Source of the DNA: Melanocharis versteri
Taxonomy: Eukaryota > Chordata > Aves > Passeriformes > Melanocharitidae
Direction: 5' to 3'
NCBI GenBank assembly: GCA_013397845.1
Contig: VZTG01004272.1
Location: forward strand, 62,001 to 126,000
DNA length: 64,000 nt
The translations under genes were made by a program, and so were the position numbers. The notes beneath the pieces were generated by a model. The model saw nothing but the letters and a program-made list of their open reading frames with translations. It did not search any database and was not told where the DNA came from. The first letter of the stretch is position 1, and every line of letters begins with the position of its first letter. Positions 13,493 through 27,459 of the stretch are shown in pieces.

Positions 13493-13998
13493 TGTTCATA
13501 AGGTGTTAAAAACAGGTGGGACAGCGTTCTTTATCTCTTCCATGACTCATCCCTGATAACTCCCTCCTGGGGCATCTCTGCTGATGGGCCATCAGGGCCT
13601 CATTTCACGACTCATAAATTACGTCATCCCATTATGGGATGCTCCACCAGGGAGAGGAAACAAATATTCCTACGTGGATATAGTCTGAAGTTTGGAACAC
13701 CACAAGCAACCTTACCTACTGGATTCCCAGAGGACAAGAGCTCAATAACCACTGGACCTTCAGAGAAAAACCAGACCCTTCTACAGGATCACCACTTCAA
13801 CAGAACCACATCTATCACTTCAAGAGGGCTGCAGCCACCGTTTAATTGGACTGCTACCACCACCCCGACCAACGGGCTGTCAGGTTGTATGCTGACCCTG
13901 TCAATTTGAGCCAGTGTTTTCTGCCTTTATTTTAGTGTTCCTTTTAAATTGTAGTTCTGACTTGGAATCTCTCATTGGTTTGTTTTCAAAGTAGTACA
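13493..13998 (+). mobile_element. LTR-like dispersed avian repeat
   Basis: I recognise this as a repeated avian sequence by its ordered blocks: CAGCGTTCTTTATCTCTTCC, CATCCCATTATGGGATGCTCC, AGAGGACAAGAGCTCAATAA, CTGTCAGGTTGTATGCTGAC, and TTTTAAATTGTAGTTCTGAC near the end. The terminal region has the form of an LTR poly(A) zone. The element would run from TGTTCATAAG to GTAGTACA, giving TG...CA ends but only weak terminal inverted similarity. The 91-codon open frame at 13634-13909 lies wholly inside it and is not taken as a gene. Class (LTR or another retroposon) and exact edges are uncertain because I rely on memory of the family. Confidence 0.55.
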
Positions 13999-15706
13999 TT
14001 GATATTCCAGCACACGGTGATTTGTTTGGAAGCTAAACTCAAGCACACTTTGAGCATCTGTGTTGGTGGCTCTGTGGCTGCAGTGGAGAGAGCCAGAAAC
14101 ATGCATTATATGAATACTGCAAAATACCACCAAAATGCCACATGCTACCCAGCTCAGACCTGCTGTGCTTGTAGGCTATCCTGAAGGAAGGGTGAATATT
14201 CCTCCCTCATCCCTGGTAATGCTACTTCCTTTCTCCCTGCATCTGTTAGGCAAAATACCCCTTTAATATAAAAGCACAAGCCATTAGCTAGTTATTTTGC
14301 ATTTTTCTACTGCTCAGCTATATGATGGCTGGTTCATTGCTTGATGGTTGTTATGTGATATTTGCTGGAAGACAATGGTGCCCTGGGATTTAGAGTCAAG
14401 CTAAATTATTAGTAGTTTAGTATCTCATTATTCCTCTTTCTTCTATGAGTCAGTACCATTTTCAAAGCATCGTCTGGCACCACAGAATCAGCACCTCTGC
14501 CACTGCAGGCATTAATAATGATTGCATGCACTGGCAATCGTTTAGCTTTGCGTGGCTGGTGCCCGAGCAGCCGAGGCAAAGATGAGGAGGCTGTTGCCAT
14601 CAGCTGCTCCTGGGGGTACTGTCTCTTTGGAGATGTATTTTTTAGCCCTTGCTACAACCTGATGCCCAAGAGCGTGGTGTAGGCAGGTCCTGAGCAGGCT
14701 CCTTGTGCTATGCTCGGATCCAGCTCCTAGCCAGGAGAAAAAGCTCCTTGGGGATCTGTGCCCAAGTAACTTTGAAGGGTGCTACCAGCCTGGGATCCTT
14801 CTTCTGCATGTGGGCTGATACCCACTAAACCCTTCCAGAGCCCTGGCACCTTATCCCTCTCAGGGGGAACACTGCTGTGGCCTCTTTGCAGACCTCAGCT
14901 TAAATGCTTATTCCACAGAAATCAGGTGCAGGCTGCAAGGTAAAAATAAGACCTTTTCTTGAATCAGGCCTATGCTTTTAAATAGCCCCATGGAGGTATC
15001 ATAGGAAATATTCCATGCTGTTGTGGGGGTGTACATTTGACAGACTTCACTGCTGAGGTTAGACATGCATCGAACAAGAGATCCCTCATTGCTTAATGTC
15101 ACACTGACAATTCTGCTGTTCTTGCCTTGCAGTCGTGAAGCCATTAGAAATGTCTCAAAAGAGCTGCTCCTCTACATGAAAAAACCCCTCACATTTAAAA
15201 CTTTAAAGTGAAAACTGTCTGCTTATGTATACCTTTCCTACCCTCTGCCTTGGTCGTGTGCTTACACTTAATGTGCCTTATTCTGCTGGTTAATGTCGGA
15301 GAAGTGTTACACGTATTAGTTTTAATAAGAGTCGCAGCTCAGCCTAAAAAGGAGCCTTTTGAGTAATTTGGTGACATGTCTTGACTTCACAAATGAGATC
15401 TTATGGCATTGGTGTCAGAAGCAATTAAAGCAATGTCACTGAGCAATTAAAAGAACAAGAATGTAGTATGATATTTATTGTTACTACTCTGTGCCAACCC
15501 TTCCTGTACTAAGGTAAACTTTTAGATAGTTGCTTTGATTTTGTGTATAAGAACCAAAGACTCTTATGTCTGTTAGAGAAATTACACAGTTTTGGTGAAA
15601 CTTTTAAAGGTTGAAATGATTTCCACATGAACACAATTGCTAGAGAAAAATGACTTCGTATAAACAACGAATATCTTCATGTATTCAATACCAGGTCTTT
15701 GCAGCA

Positions 15707-15746
15707 GGTGATGTCAACACAGCTCTGGTGATGTCAACAGCTCTGG
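15707..15746 (+). repeat. Short tandem duplication (20/18 bp)
   Basis: GGTGATGTCAACACAGCTCT is followed at once by a second copy lacking two bases (GGTGATGTCAACAGCTCT). This is probably replication slippage. Confidence 0.75.
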
Positions 15747-18700
15747 AGCTGTTCCAAGCCCTGTCCCTTTAGTATGGTAGTTTTGGGTAGGAGATGCTGA
15801 AGGAGGCAGCAGGCCTTGCCCTTTAACGTGTAGCTTCGTGTGTGCTTGTGTCATTCTTAGAGCTTTGTATGGTATAAGTTTCACTTTTTGTACTTCACAA
15901 ACTTTCACTTGTAGTGTGGAAAATATTTCCTAGAGTATGGGGCTGTTCATGAGGCTTATAGTTAATGTATGAAACAATAGGAAAGTAGTTTTGCTGAATA
16001 TAGGTCTTCAGAGAGCCATCCTGTCATCATCAGCTTTCATTGGAAAACAATAATAAGGCTTCAGAAATGATTAGCATGCCAGACATTTTGCTTTGTGCCT
16101 TCACTTCCAAGAATGACAGAAATTTCAATGCGGGATTTTTCCGTAGTGTATTCTTTATCATTCAGTAAAAGCTGGAGTGAGACAGGTGGATCATATTAGG
16201 TGCAAATCAAGCAGGAAACACTATTTGCATAAGTTAGAAAATATGCATCTTGGTGGGTGTTACTGCCACTTGGCAAATCTGGGGCTGTTCCACTGGGAGT
16301 CGTTATCCTCTGCTGGTTTTTCCTGCTGCATCATCTTCTTTGTACTTCTCCAGCTGCAGAAGATCCACGTCAGCCCATGACGTCTAATTTCAGCTGGTTA
16401 TTACCCTGTTACTTAAAAACTGCCCTTTATTCTGCATCTGGTTTGTTGAGCTACCCTCAGTCTGGCCTGCTTTAACATGCTGGATTCCAGGATTGTCAAA
16501 TTTTTCTAGATGGCAAGAGGCTGTTATCAAGCTGCCACTTAACCACTTAACTTACTAGTTTGATAATCCGAATGGATTGATCTCCTCAGATCTTCTACTC
16601 TAAGGCATTTTTTCCAGTCTTTTACCTTGTCTGTGTGCTCTGACAGACTGTGGAGAAGTGATGGTTTGGGGATGAGACCCTGTTTATTGAATTTGGAATA
16701 AAGGCCCCAGCATGTTGTTTTGTGGGTTTTTTGAGCCCTTCATGTACCCACTTGTGCATAAAACAATTTTGTTGTTCTTGTTGTGTGTTCTAGATTGTTT
16801 TGACAGACTGTAAAATGTCTGATTTGAAATGATTGCCAGGCTTGACTTAAATCAATAGGAGGGAGTTGGAAATGTATTTCAGGATGTTTTGTTGGTCAAT
16901 AAAATGTTATACCCTGTGTCATCAAAAAATGCTGAAATCAGCTTTGAAGAAGCAGAAAAAATGTAACAGTGGCAGATGCAATTTTAGTGATTTGTGGCTG
17001 TAAATCACCTCCTCTGTAGAAAGGTGAAATGAAAGTTAAAATAACAGAAAAGAGGTATTTCTATTCCTCAAAATCTGGGGTTCAGGTCTGAGGTAAAAGA
17101 GGAAATTTATACTAACATGAAGCTTATTTGACCTTTTTGTAATTAAGAGATGGGAAGGACATCAGATGCTTCATCACCAAAATTAGTGACATTTCATTTA
17201 ATTTAATTAAAGCTAAAGTATTTGTCCTGGGAATTACCATTTGAAGTTTCCTTCCTGAGTAGTTTGTCCCTGTTGTGACACAGGGAATGAAGCTTAACTA
17301 AATTTTTTTTTTTAATTGCTGCATTTGGATGGAAATGATGATCTAATTGCCTGGAAAGCAGTCCTTTCTTTTCTAATTGCTTCCCTGTGAACACACAAAT
17401 ACAGATCATGAAGACTGCAACCAGTGAAGTTTCTGGAAAGTATGACCTGGGCGCAAAACTAGGAGGAAAATTAATTTACCTTCATTTTGGTCATCTGCTA
17501 TGGCAGCTGGCAGAAATATTTTCAGGGATTGTACAAATTCACCTTGGTGAGGTTTTTTGGTGTCTACTTGCCTGGGAATAAAAGAATTTGCCACAGAGTT
17601 CACTGACCAGTGTGGTTAGTGCAGCATTTTGGAAAGGACACTTGCATGCAGAGGTCTGTTTGTGGATGACACCTAAACTACCAAAACAAGTTGTCTGAGA
17701 CAGGCTTCCAACACTGCATGAGACAGGATCCTCTAATTTGGTTCATTTGTTGGTTGGAAAGTGTAAAATGCATGTTAGTTTTCACAAGACTCTTGTGAAC
17801 CTGTAATTTATTTATTTTTGAACTGTTGCTAAATCTGTGTTCCTGAGCTTCTGCCCATACAGCAGTGAGGTTAAAAGGAGAAAGTATAAATTATTCTGAC
17901 TCTATCGGCTCCCAAGTTGTTCATCTTTATCACAACTGAACCCTTCCAAAAAGTCAGCTGGATATAATGAAGCTGAATTTACCTCCTTGAGCAAATCTCA
18001 CTATGTCACATGTGGCACGTGTTGGATATCACAGGAGCTTTGTGTGCTGGGTTCTGAAGCCCTACCGTAATCCTGGGATGGGGTTTGGACACCACTGGTT
18101 AGACAGTGCAAGGCTCAAAATACGCTCATGGATTTGGTGTGATGTTGTTTGTGGAAGGAGGAGAGCGATGTTGGAAATATCGTGTGAAGGAAGCTGGAGC
18201 TGCTGCTGAAGGTCAGCAGGGCTGATGTCTTGTCCTCAAAAAACCAGTTGTATATGTGCTGTGGAAATGGCAAGTGTTAGGAAAGGATTTAGAGGAATAG
18301 AAAGGAATATGTTCTCCATTTCAGTAAGGAAGCCATCATCAGCTAAAATACATAAAAAGCAAGTATTCAGCTTTTTGGCTGAATTTAAAATGTTACAAAA
18401 TCACTGTGAAGAAGTCGTACAGTATTACATGGACCATAGCTCTTCTGCTTTTTGCACGTCCCTTCATTTGCGTGCTGAAAAATATAGATATCTATGTTCC
18501 TGCTCAATTCTCAAATTTCCTTCCACCTCACATTTTTTCAAAGCTATATAATACAATTCTGTAGCTGTGATGTGGAAGCACCTTGGTGACTACAGGGGAT
18601 CTGCTTGAATGAAATGAGAATTTTAGAAATCTGTTTCTTTTGTCATAGAAAACAAAATGAAGAGAGCAAGTCAAGTGTTAGAGATGACCATCTGCTAAAA

Positions 18701-20812
18701 TTTGTGATGCTTCTTGTGAAAAGCAATTTTCTGATGCATACAGAAATCCACTGGGCAAGGTTTTGATGTCACTTTGAGGTCAATATGGAGGATGTGTTTT
18801 GAACTGTTCTCATTTTAGATACTCAGGCATCTGATACACATGTGGTCGTGAATAAATAAATCCTCAAGGAGCAGTGCTGCTGCCTGAATTAGGAATGAAG
18901 GGCTGAGCAACCTAATCACAGAATACCATCCCAACAGCCATTGGATGGTAGGTGTGCAGCAGAACATGATTCTGACAGGTTCTGCAGGGAAAGGCTTGTG
19001 TGTAAATCAGAGAGAAGAGGCACCAGCAGCTGTGAGGTCCAGGAACTGCTCATGTGTCCTCAGGTCTGGCCAGACACTGAACACAGACTTACCCAGCTTC
19101 AGTGGGTACCTGCAGAAACTTGATCTTGGCCTTCATGGAGTTTTCAAATCTTCACGCCCTCGCAGCATGAAAATATGGACAGGTCATTAGAAACAGAGTA
19201 GTGGAATAAAATTACCAATTTTTTACTTCTGAAATACTCTCCAGACTTCCAAAACAGTTGCTTTTCTGCTTTCTGGATTTTCTGTCAAGTTTCTTCCCCT
19301 AAACCCCCATGTTATTTGAGGATCAGATACTCTAATTAGTGCCATCACTTTTCCTGTATAGAGCGTTTTGCAGTATTCGATTGATAACCTTTATCCACTT
19401 GTAGGATAACAAATTGGCAATTATTTGGGCTCACACCAATTATTGCAGAACATTAACAGGAGATTGAATACTGTGTGGCACCCGCTTCTGTAGTGTAGAG
19501 CAAATAAAATCTCCTAAATCTTTGAAGTGAAAGACCTTGTATTTTAATTGAGGCACTAATCTAAATTCCAGTGGCCTGTGGAAATACAGCAATGCTTGTA
19601 CTTAAGTAATTATGTAAGAATATGTTGAGGTACCAACAGGATGTGATGTCCTAACCATAATATCTTACTGAGGCTTATTATATATGATGAGGTTTCCAAA
19701 TGTACGTACTGGTATTTTGTATACGTTTCAAGATTATATTATCTCGTGTGGAAATTTGCATCTCCAGAGATTTGTGTTTGTTATAATTCATGATTGTAAG
19801 ATTCATGCTGATAAAAAGAACAGATTTTAGATTGTCATTATGCTATTAATAGAAAGGGGGTAGTTTGAGCTACATTCTTTCTGGATTTACTGATGTTTTC
19901 GGAAGTATGAGCTGTGAATTTTAAGTGTGTAATCATATATAGGGAGTAGACTAAAGGGTGATAGATCCACAAGTTTGAACTGGAACTGGAGTTGTAGCAG
20001 TGCACCTCCCTTTTACAGTGTACCCTTATAGGAAGAAAGTTTCTCAAAATACACTTGAATTTTTACTTTTTTATTATGTTGGCTTAGGGAAGCTTACATG
20101 TCATATGGTATGAGGGTGCATAAATATTAAAATATTTGCAACACTGAAGTTATTATCTCTGAGAACAGACTTCAGGATGATGGGATCAATATGTTTGAAC
20201 CACATCAAGGATATTAGGAAATCACTGCTGATCATTTGGTCGAGGCTATTGGGCAGAACAGAAGTAAAGCTTCAGGTGATTGAACAGACTGCAGGAACAT
20301 TTCAGACGGTGTGATTGTACACAGAGTAGTGATTATAATCTCTGAGCAATTCTTGTAAAAAGCACTATAAAGTATAGGATAATGTAAAGCAAGAAAAATA
20401 ATTAACTTGATTACTTTATGCTTCAGTATATGTGATAATAGGAGGGTACAAAGCCCATTACAGAGGTGTATGATAGCATTTAATTCTAAACATATTCTTT
20501 CTGCTTCAATGCTATCACAAGCCCTTTCTGCTCCTGAAGATATTTCTCAGTCTGTTGAGGATAGATGAGAGTCTAGACTAATGTTCTGTGCCTGGCTCAG
20601 CTTGGTCTGCAATGCATCCAGCTCTTGATGTCTCCAAAAATGATGCCTGTCCCTGGATATTTAAATGCATTCCGTGTCAGTTATCATGTTCCTACTGAAT
20701 GCAACTGCAGAGTGCCAAAGCAAAGGCAGAGTCTCTTATTTCCTTCAGAAAATACTGTATTTTGCTCCACAAAGTAATAGAAACCTGCTTTTAAGTTAGT
20801 ATTACGGCTGAT

Positions 20813-20831
20813 ATATATCTCGAAGATATAT
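20813..20831. repeat. 8-bp perfect inverted repeat
   Basis: ATATATCT, a 3-base loop CGA, then AGATATAT. It is short and AT-rich, so it may be a chance palindrome. Confidence 0.6.
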
Positions 20832-21152
20832 GTGCCGGGATATATTATGTGTACATATTTGTCCTGCCTGGAATGGGAGTTACTGAGGATGCTCTATTAA
20901 TGATCCAGGGCAAGCCTGAACCAAGTGTGATATGTTGTTTCATACACTTGAAGCAAATCTGGAAGAGTCATGACCCTCTTGTTTCTACTTTGCCTTTGCT
21001 GGTTTTAATTTTTCTGAAGTAGCCAAAAGTAAGGGTTTTCGTTGCAGGAAATCTCTTTTTTCTTCCGACTTCTGCTGTAGTATGTATCCATCACTCCAAG
21101 GCACCTTTATAATTGGAGAGTTCATTATTTCAAAAATGCTGATTTGGAGCAC

Positions 21153-21171
21153 CCTGACCTGACCTGACCTG
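21153..21171 (+). repeat. Pentanucleotide repeat (CCTGA), 3.8 copies
   Basis: Four tandem CCTG(A) units in a row, an ordinary short microsatellite. Confidence 0.85.
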
Positions 21172-21530
21172 GAGGGAGCTGTGCTCTCTGGCTCGCAGGG
21201 GCAGCAGAGCTGCTAAGATGATTTATTCAGGGGTTTTTTGGTGGCTAGACAGGGAGAGATATAGAACGAACACAATAGATATAATGAAGCCCAGTATGTC
21301 AGATGGCTAAAAGCCAATGCAAATCTTCAAGATCTGACAGTATTAAATGAAATACTGCGTATTGCCTCTGTGCTAAAACAATGCATCGTGAAGTTATAAA
21401 CCAAAGTATTTGAACGATTCTTCAGTGCTATTATTAATAGTAAGTTGTTTCTCTAGATGAAGAGGAAACAGACGGAGGAACAATGAGCCTCTGACCTGGT
21501 GGGAGCATTCTTAGTCATAATGCCAGTCTC

Positions 21531-21785
21531 ACAGAATTATAGAATCAGTAAGGTTGGAAAACACCTTTAAGGTCATTGAGTCCAACCGTGAACCAGCACT
21601 ACTGTGTTCACCACTAAACTACGTTCCCACGTGCCACATCCACTCGTTTTTTGAACACTTCAAGGGATGGTGACTCCACCCCTGCTATCACCCTGGTATC
21701 CTATTCCAGTGCTTTACAACCCTTTCTTACAAAAATTTCTGAAGACGTTTTTCCTAATATCTAATCCAAACCTCCCCTGGAGGAG
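21531..21785 (-). mobile_element. CR1 LINE 3' end (antisense)
   Basis: The element starts with ACAGAATTATAGAATCAGTA and GGTTGGAAAACACC, the antisense CR1 tail. It continues with GAGTCCAACC, CACCACTAAACTACG, GGGATGGTGACTCCACC, GTGCTTTACAACCCTTTC and TTTTTCCTAATATCTAATCC, in the consensus order. Homology stops soon after AACCTCCCCTGGAGG, so the copy is short and 5'-truncated. The 67-codon open frame over it is not a gene. Confidence 0.88.
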
Positions 21786-24700
21786 GTTATCACTGCAAGG
21801 CTGTGCACACAGCTCATTTCTTTACGTGGAAAGTGACTCCTTGGGTTATCATTTCCAGGCAGGTGTCTGATTGACTTGGAAGACGAGATCACAATACTCC
21901 CAAAAATTTCTGTAATTACTTGTGATGCAAAGCAAGATTTTTCCACGTATTCTCCATTTATCCTGTAGGCTTAGTCTTTGTTATTCTCTTAAGCCCTGAA
22001 ACCCTTCTTTCTTATTATAATGCGCACTCAACTGGAAGATGTGTGAATGGCTTGTTAAGAAAAGATAAAAATAAGTTGAGTGCTTTGCTATTTGTGCCTT
22101 TTCATGGATCTTTACAGTAGATTTGGAGAAGCCTCTGCCATTCAGCTCACCTTATTCTTCTCCCCAGCTGCCTTTGTATTTCTTCAGGATGTTGATACCG
22201 TCACTAAACATCCTCTTCTGTTCTGACCATGAAGCTCTCCATTAAAGTATAAAGACTTCGTCTCTCTTGAGTAATTATTGCAGTCCTGTAAACTGCTGTG
22301 GGTAAACCCATCTCAGCGTCAATTTCTTACCTTTATTTCTAGTGTTGAGTGTAAAGCAGCGGAGGCTGATTGCATTTTAAGTGGTTTAATTTAATTAGTG
22401 GGAGGAGTCTTGACTGTGTAAATATTTTATAGGAGCTAAATACTGAACAGGGCTGGGCAGCTGCAGCTTAGTACTGAAATGAATAGAAGTAGTAGTAGTT
22501 TAATTCTCTTTAAAAAAAGTGCATCAAAGTGGTTTTACTGAAAATACTTCACACCTTAAACATGAAATGCTTGTATCTAGAGAAGACTGATAGTACGTGG
22601 CAGCCTTCGTTCAAAGCTTCAGTTATTCTCTCTTCCTGGTGTGTTGTATTTTATGTAGTGCTCTCACTGAACATGGTTGATTGTCTCAGGGAGCAGGAGA
22701 AAGTTTTCATTCAATAAACCTATCTATTAAAAGGACCTCAAGAGAAAAATCTATCAAAAAAGGCTTTGAAATAATACAGCAGCAAAATGTTTTCATGCTG
22801 CTGCACAAAAACTTTGATTACTGGTGGGGCGTGCTCCAAAATTGATCCTATCATCCTGGTCCATGCTTCAGCCTGTCAGCTGCCGTAGCAATATGGACTT
22901 CAGGGCCATAAGGGAAGTTCTCAGCCCTGTGTGTCTCTGGGGGCTGCTGCTGGCACTGCAGGACCTGGGCACACAGCTCTGCTCCTGTAATTGTGCAGCG
23001 CTCAGCACCAGTGTGAATCCTCTGCTGCACTTCCAGGGCACGTGCACGTGGAATGGGCTAGTGCAGTGGAAGGGGAAATGGCACGAGATGTTCGGCTATT
23101 CCCCTCCTAAATGCTGAAGCTCTTTTATTTTCTTCTGGTTTCAGCTGGACTGAAATATCATAAACAGTGAAATTCAGGTAAAATATATTAACTGAAATTT
23201 ACAGGTACGACTCAGCTTTAGCAGTTGCTGTTTGATTCTTACTGAAGAAGCAAGTCCCCCCAAGATAACTCATAATATAACTGTGATAATTTGAAGAGCT
23301 GCCAGTTAGTACACCAGGGTATTTCGCTGAGTAGTCACAGCCATGGATTTGTTTATCCGTTCAAAAATACTATTTGTCATAAACCAGAAGGTTTCGAGAT
23401 GAAGCTAAACCAAAGGATTTCTCTTCTATGATGAGTAAAATATTGTTTAGAGAATGTAAATGCATTTTAATGGAGGCGGTCTCAGGGAGACAAGTGATGC
23501 CAGTAATACAACGTACTCTGCAAGCAGATCATCTCTGGTGCACATACTGCTTTTATGGGAAGCACAAGGCCAAGCTTACTGGTGGGCTTCACACGCTTTC
23601 CTGTGCTTTGGAGATTCAGAGGCGCAGTAAATCCCATTTTGCCATGCAGCTGAGCAAGGTTTACAATGTTTTTGTGTCACTAGAGTGGAGCAAACCATGC
23701 AGCTGAGCGAGATTTACAATGTTTTTGTGTCACTAGAGTGGAGCAAACCCACCCGACCTTAGGCATGGGCACAGCCTGCATACATCAACGAGAGAAAGGG
23801 CATGGAAAAATAGTGTTCCCCAAATCCTTCGCCCTGTTCACACGTATCCAAGGCTGCAAACATGCATGTGTGTGGCTGCGCACTCCCCTGGATGGGTAAG
23901 TCTGTGATAGCACATGTTAAATGCGTGGTTCCATGTTTCTCCCAGCATGCCTGTTTTGTGGATGTTTTCTGCTTTGGGTTATTTCACCAGACTACTGAGG
24001 CAACTGCAGCTGTTTTTTCCAAACTATGAAAAATTGCAGGTTTTTTGTGACAGTGCTCCAGGGCACTGTATGCAAAGAGTGTGTGAGGTAGGCTCATCAT
24101 TCCTTTTGTCCCTTTTAGTCGCAACAAAGTGATTTACTGGTTTTCTCTCCTGCTTCCTGTATATGCACTTTTGCTTTGTTTTCAGAATTATGACTCTCCA
24201 TGTGTGGAGTGTAATTTTTTTCCTGTAATGTAACTCAAATTTCATGGATATTAGTTACCCTATCAAACTGGCTAAGGACTATTAGGCAATATCAGAGACT
24301 ATAATAGCAGTAAATCTTTAACTCTACTCCTAATATGCAGAAAACTAAACCCCATAAACTTGTTAAATGTTTGAGGTAAAAGAAGAGGTGATGTTACTGA
24401 CAGTTTTATAATGTTTATGTAAATGTTTCCATACTCATGGCAGAATAAAACTAATGAGTTAGAGACTTTAAGTGGAGCATATTAAGACTGCTTATTAAAT
24501 GAAATGTCCTGAAACTGTCGTAGCTGAGGACGAGGAATGTAACATTATGGGTGGCCAAGGAATAATTTGTTGTGTTTTTTTTAACAGGTCTCTTATGGCC
24601 AAACCTTTGAGGCAGATGTACTTACACGTTACTCCTAGGCATTCAGAGAAGACTTGAAAGTCTCTTTAACTTAGAAAAAAAGTATATTAAATTACCCACT

Positions 24701-27459
24701 AGTGTAACTATTTTTTTTTTAACACGAGACTAGACAAAAGAATAAAATGTGGGTTTAATACCCAACTTTCTCCCGATCCATGGTGTAGCTGCAGGTCAGT
24801 CACTGCTCCCAGATATGGGTTAAGCCACCTTGTTGGCTTTTAGAATCATAGCAAATTCTGCTCTCTGGCCAGCTCTTCTTCCTGCACCCACTTGGCTCCA
24901 TTCCTCCTTAGAATTTCTCTTCATCCTTGCTGACAATTTCTGTCCAAAAACGGCTCACTTAATTAGAAAGGGATTTCCCTACTCTGCTCTGAGATAAAGA
25001 TCAGTTCAAAAAGCTCTTTTCAGTTGGCTTGAGATGTTGATCCTGGCCAAGCAGTATCCCAGTCTTACAGCCTGAAAATACATGCATTGGAGGTTAACAC
25101 CTAGAACACCAAGAAATTAAAAAAAACACCCCTAAATGTGTTTCTTTTTCCCACTGGGATTCTGCATCAGGGGAGATACTTTGCATTTCCCAATTCAGCT
25201 CAGTATTATTCCCTGGACACAGGCAATAAAGGCATTGGCCTTTACAATCACCCTCTTTCCTCTTGGTGGATTATCCTCACTTTATAACCACTCTCAACTT
25301 TTTGAGTCTTCAAGGGTCTTGACAGGTTTAATCTCTTATCTGTGTCCCTTTAAGTAGAGGAAGGCTGCATCTTATCAGAGTAGGATAGTTTCCACTTCAT
25401 ATGGATTTAAACACGTTTTCTCTAGCAGGACTGGTTGCATGACAACTTTCTGCTCAAGTGACTTTTAAAGGTCTCTCTTCTCCCTTTGCTGGCTTGAGGC
25501 TCTGAGGTCTGCACTGAAATTTACATTTGCTTTTAATGTGTATGCTAAAACTTCAGATTAAGCCATCTAGTCCATCTAACTGGACATAAATACTGTTGTC
25601 TCTTGAATGAGACTAGCCATGTTCTTGCCCACCGTGGCTGCCTACCACAGCTGGTTTGGGATGCTGGATTCTCAGTCTTCTCTTCCATACCATGGTATCT
25701 GGAAAGCTGCTCAGGTGCATCATCAATGTCGCATTAATAGGATGAACTGTAGCAATTCACCTCTGCTTACAGATGCTGTTTTCTCAGCTCTTTCAGAACT
25801 TGGTGACCTGTCTGGAAATAGGTTAGGAAACCCCCCCAAGAGTTATTTGCCATGAGACATGTGGCCGTGCCAAGGTTTGGTGCTCTCTTTTGTTCAGTGT
25901 CCCATAATGGAGTATGGAAGCTGCAGGCCAAGTTTGTTAGTAATGTACTGATACGTAAACAGGAGCACCTGTAATGTGCTCAGTTACAATAGCTGCAAAT
26001 CAGGTAGTGCTTTGGTGTCCTGGCTACTAGTCAGGCTATCTGTATTTAATTGGGTACATTTCAAACTATCCAGTTTCATTTTGCAGCAAGTGCACAGGAG
26101 GTAGTGTTATGATGCAAAGTGTTTCTAATTTTGTTTACTCAGCTGAAATAAATGAGTAAATCTATTTAAAAATCTTAGCAACCACACTGAACTCTTCTTC
26201 TGGATTGAAACCAGCACACGTGAAACTCCTTAATTTTTTGTTTTTTATATGAAGTGTCATTCTACTAAATTTTTTTGTGAAAGGTGTGCAAAAAGCACAT
26301 GATGGTTGTTGGAATCCAGATCTAAAATTGTTTTTTAAAATTGCTTCCTGTCAGAGAATGATTTATGATTTAATTTTCACTACAGCAGTTAAGGTGGTAG
26401 AAAAGATTCTTTTGAATTACTTTTTTCATCTGACATAACCTCATTACAGCTTCAAGCTTTGCCAGATCTATAACCAGTATTCACACCTTTTTCCTGCTCT
26501 GGAGCTCTCCAGAGATCTCTAACCTGTGCCATTGCAACTTCCTGCTTTCAGTGATTTTATACAATTTTGAAAGTCTAAAAACCTCCTCTAGGAGGAAGGT
26601 GTCATCTTAAACTACAGTTAACTCAGCTTGCAAGAGAGAGTAATGGGAAAACTGGAACAAAAATATCGTATAATGCTTCTGCCTTTCGTCCTGGGTAGTC
26701 CAAAAATAAATCCAGAACCTACTGAAGCATGTGGCAGGAAGGTAATCACTAGGTACTGCCAAACATCTGCAGTCGCATTGATCTGATCCCACTGAATTTT
26801 GGCTGAAGGTCCAGTGCTGTTTGGTTCGTGGTACAATGTGTGTATGTTCCTCCTGTCAGGAATGTGTCATGTCCTTTCTCCTCGTAGGCTCCCACGTTGT
26901 GAAGCATTTCTGCTCACCACAGCGATGAGCCAGTGCTCAGTGCTTGGTGCTGTGGTGTGTCCTTCCACCTCGGAAAAGCCCAGATGGAAATCTGTCCGTG
27001 ATGGATTTCTCCATGGCAAGTTTGTTCTTCCATGTTTTATTTTGCCAGGTCTTTTCAGCTGAATGTGCACCTTCACCATTATGGGTGAAAGCCACCTTAT
27101 TTTCTTAAGGGAAAACCTCCTTTGAATTGTGACTTGCCAAGTGGAGGACTTGGTATTCTGACTGAGACTGACCCATTGTCTCCCACCTTCCTTTGCTTGA
27201 TTTGACCTGCTTTTCCTTGGCTTGTAAGCTTTTGGGGAAGAAAGTTCTCTTTTTGCTCAATTTCTGCATGAGGGTATCACAATGAGATTGCTCAGTGGTA
27301 GGATAATGCAAAAATAATAATAATGCTGATTAACTGTGCACTAAGGAAAACTCATTGCATGTACTCTAAGTGTTTTCTAGGGATTAAAAAAGGGCTTCCC
27401 CTTCTGCAACTGGGAATTTTTAACAAGAGTTAAGTATCACCCTACTTCTGCCCTAATCT
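21786..27459. other. Unique non-coding DNA with one tandem duplication
   Basis: No gene was recognised. Open frames reach 97 codons (22824-23117) without a recognisable product. The patch 22350-22480 (GATTGCATTTTAAG, TTTAATTTAATTAG) has the look of AT-rich regulatory DNA. A 53-bp duplication sits at 23642-23747. Confidence 0.55.
23642..23747 (+). repeat. 53-bp direct tandem duplication
   Basis: The first copy runs 23642-23694 and the second 23695-23747, starting CCATGCAGCTGAGC and ending GTGGAGCAAA. The copies differ at only two bases (GCAAGGTT against GCGAGATT). High identity suggests a fairly recent duplication. It creates part of the 92-codon open frame at 23428-23706, but no coding role is evident. 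Confidence 0.92.

Larger units (their letters stand above)
13999..21530. other. Unique AT-rich non-coding DNA
   Basis: No gene was recognised in this 7.5-kb interval. The longest open frame (108 codons at 18225-18551) matches nothing I know and has no convincing splice or promoter context. Small features are an 18-20-bp tandem repeat near 15707-15746, a short palindrome at 20813-20831 and a CCTGA repeat at 21153-21171. Confidence 0.55.

Noticed and set aside
18225..18551. 108-codon frame as a small gene
   Set aside because: No recognisable domain, no promoter or splice context, and length within chance range for 64 kb.
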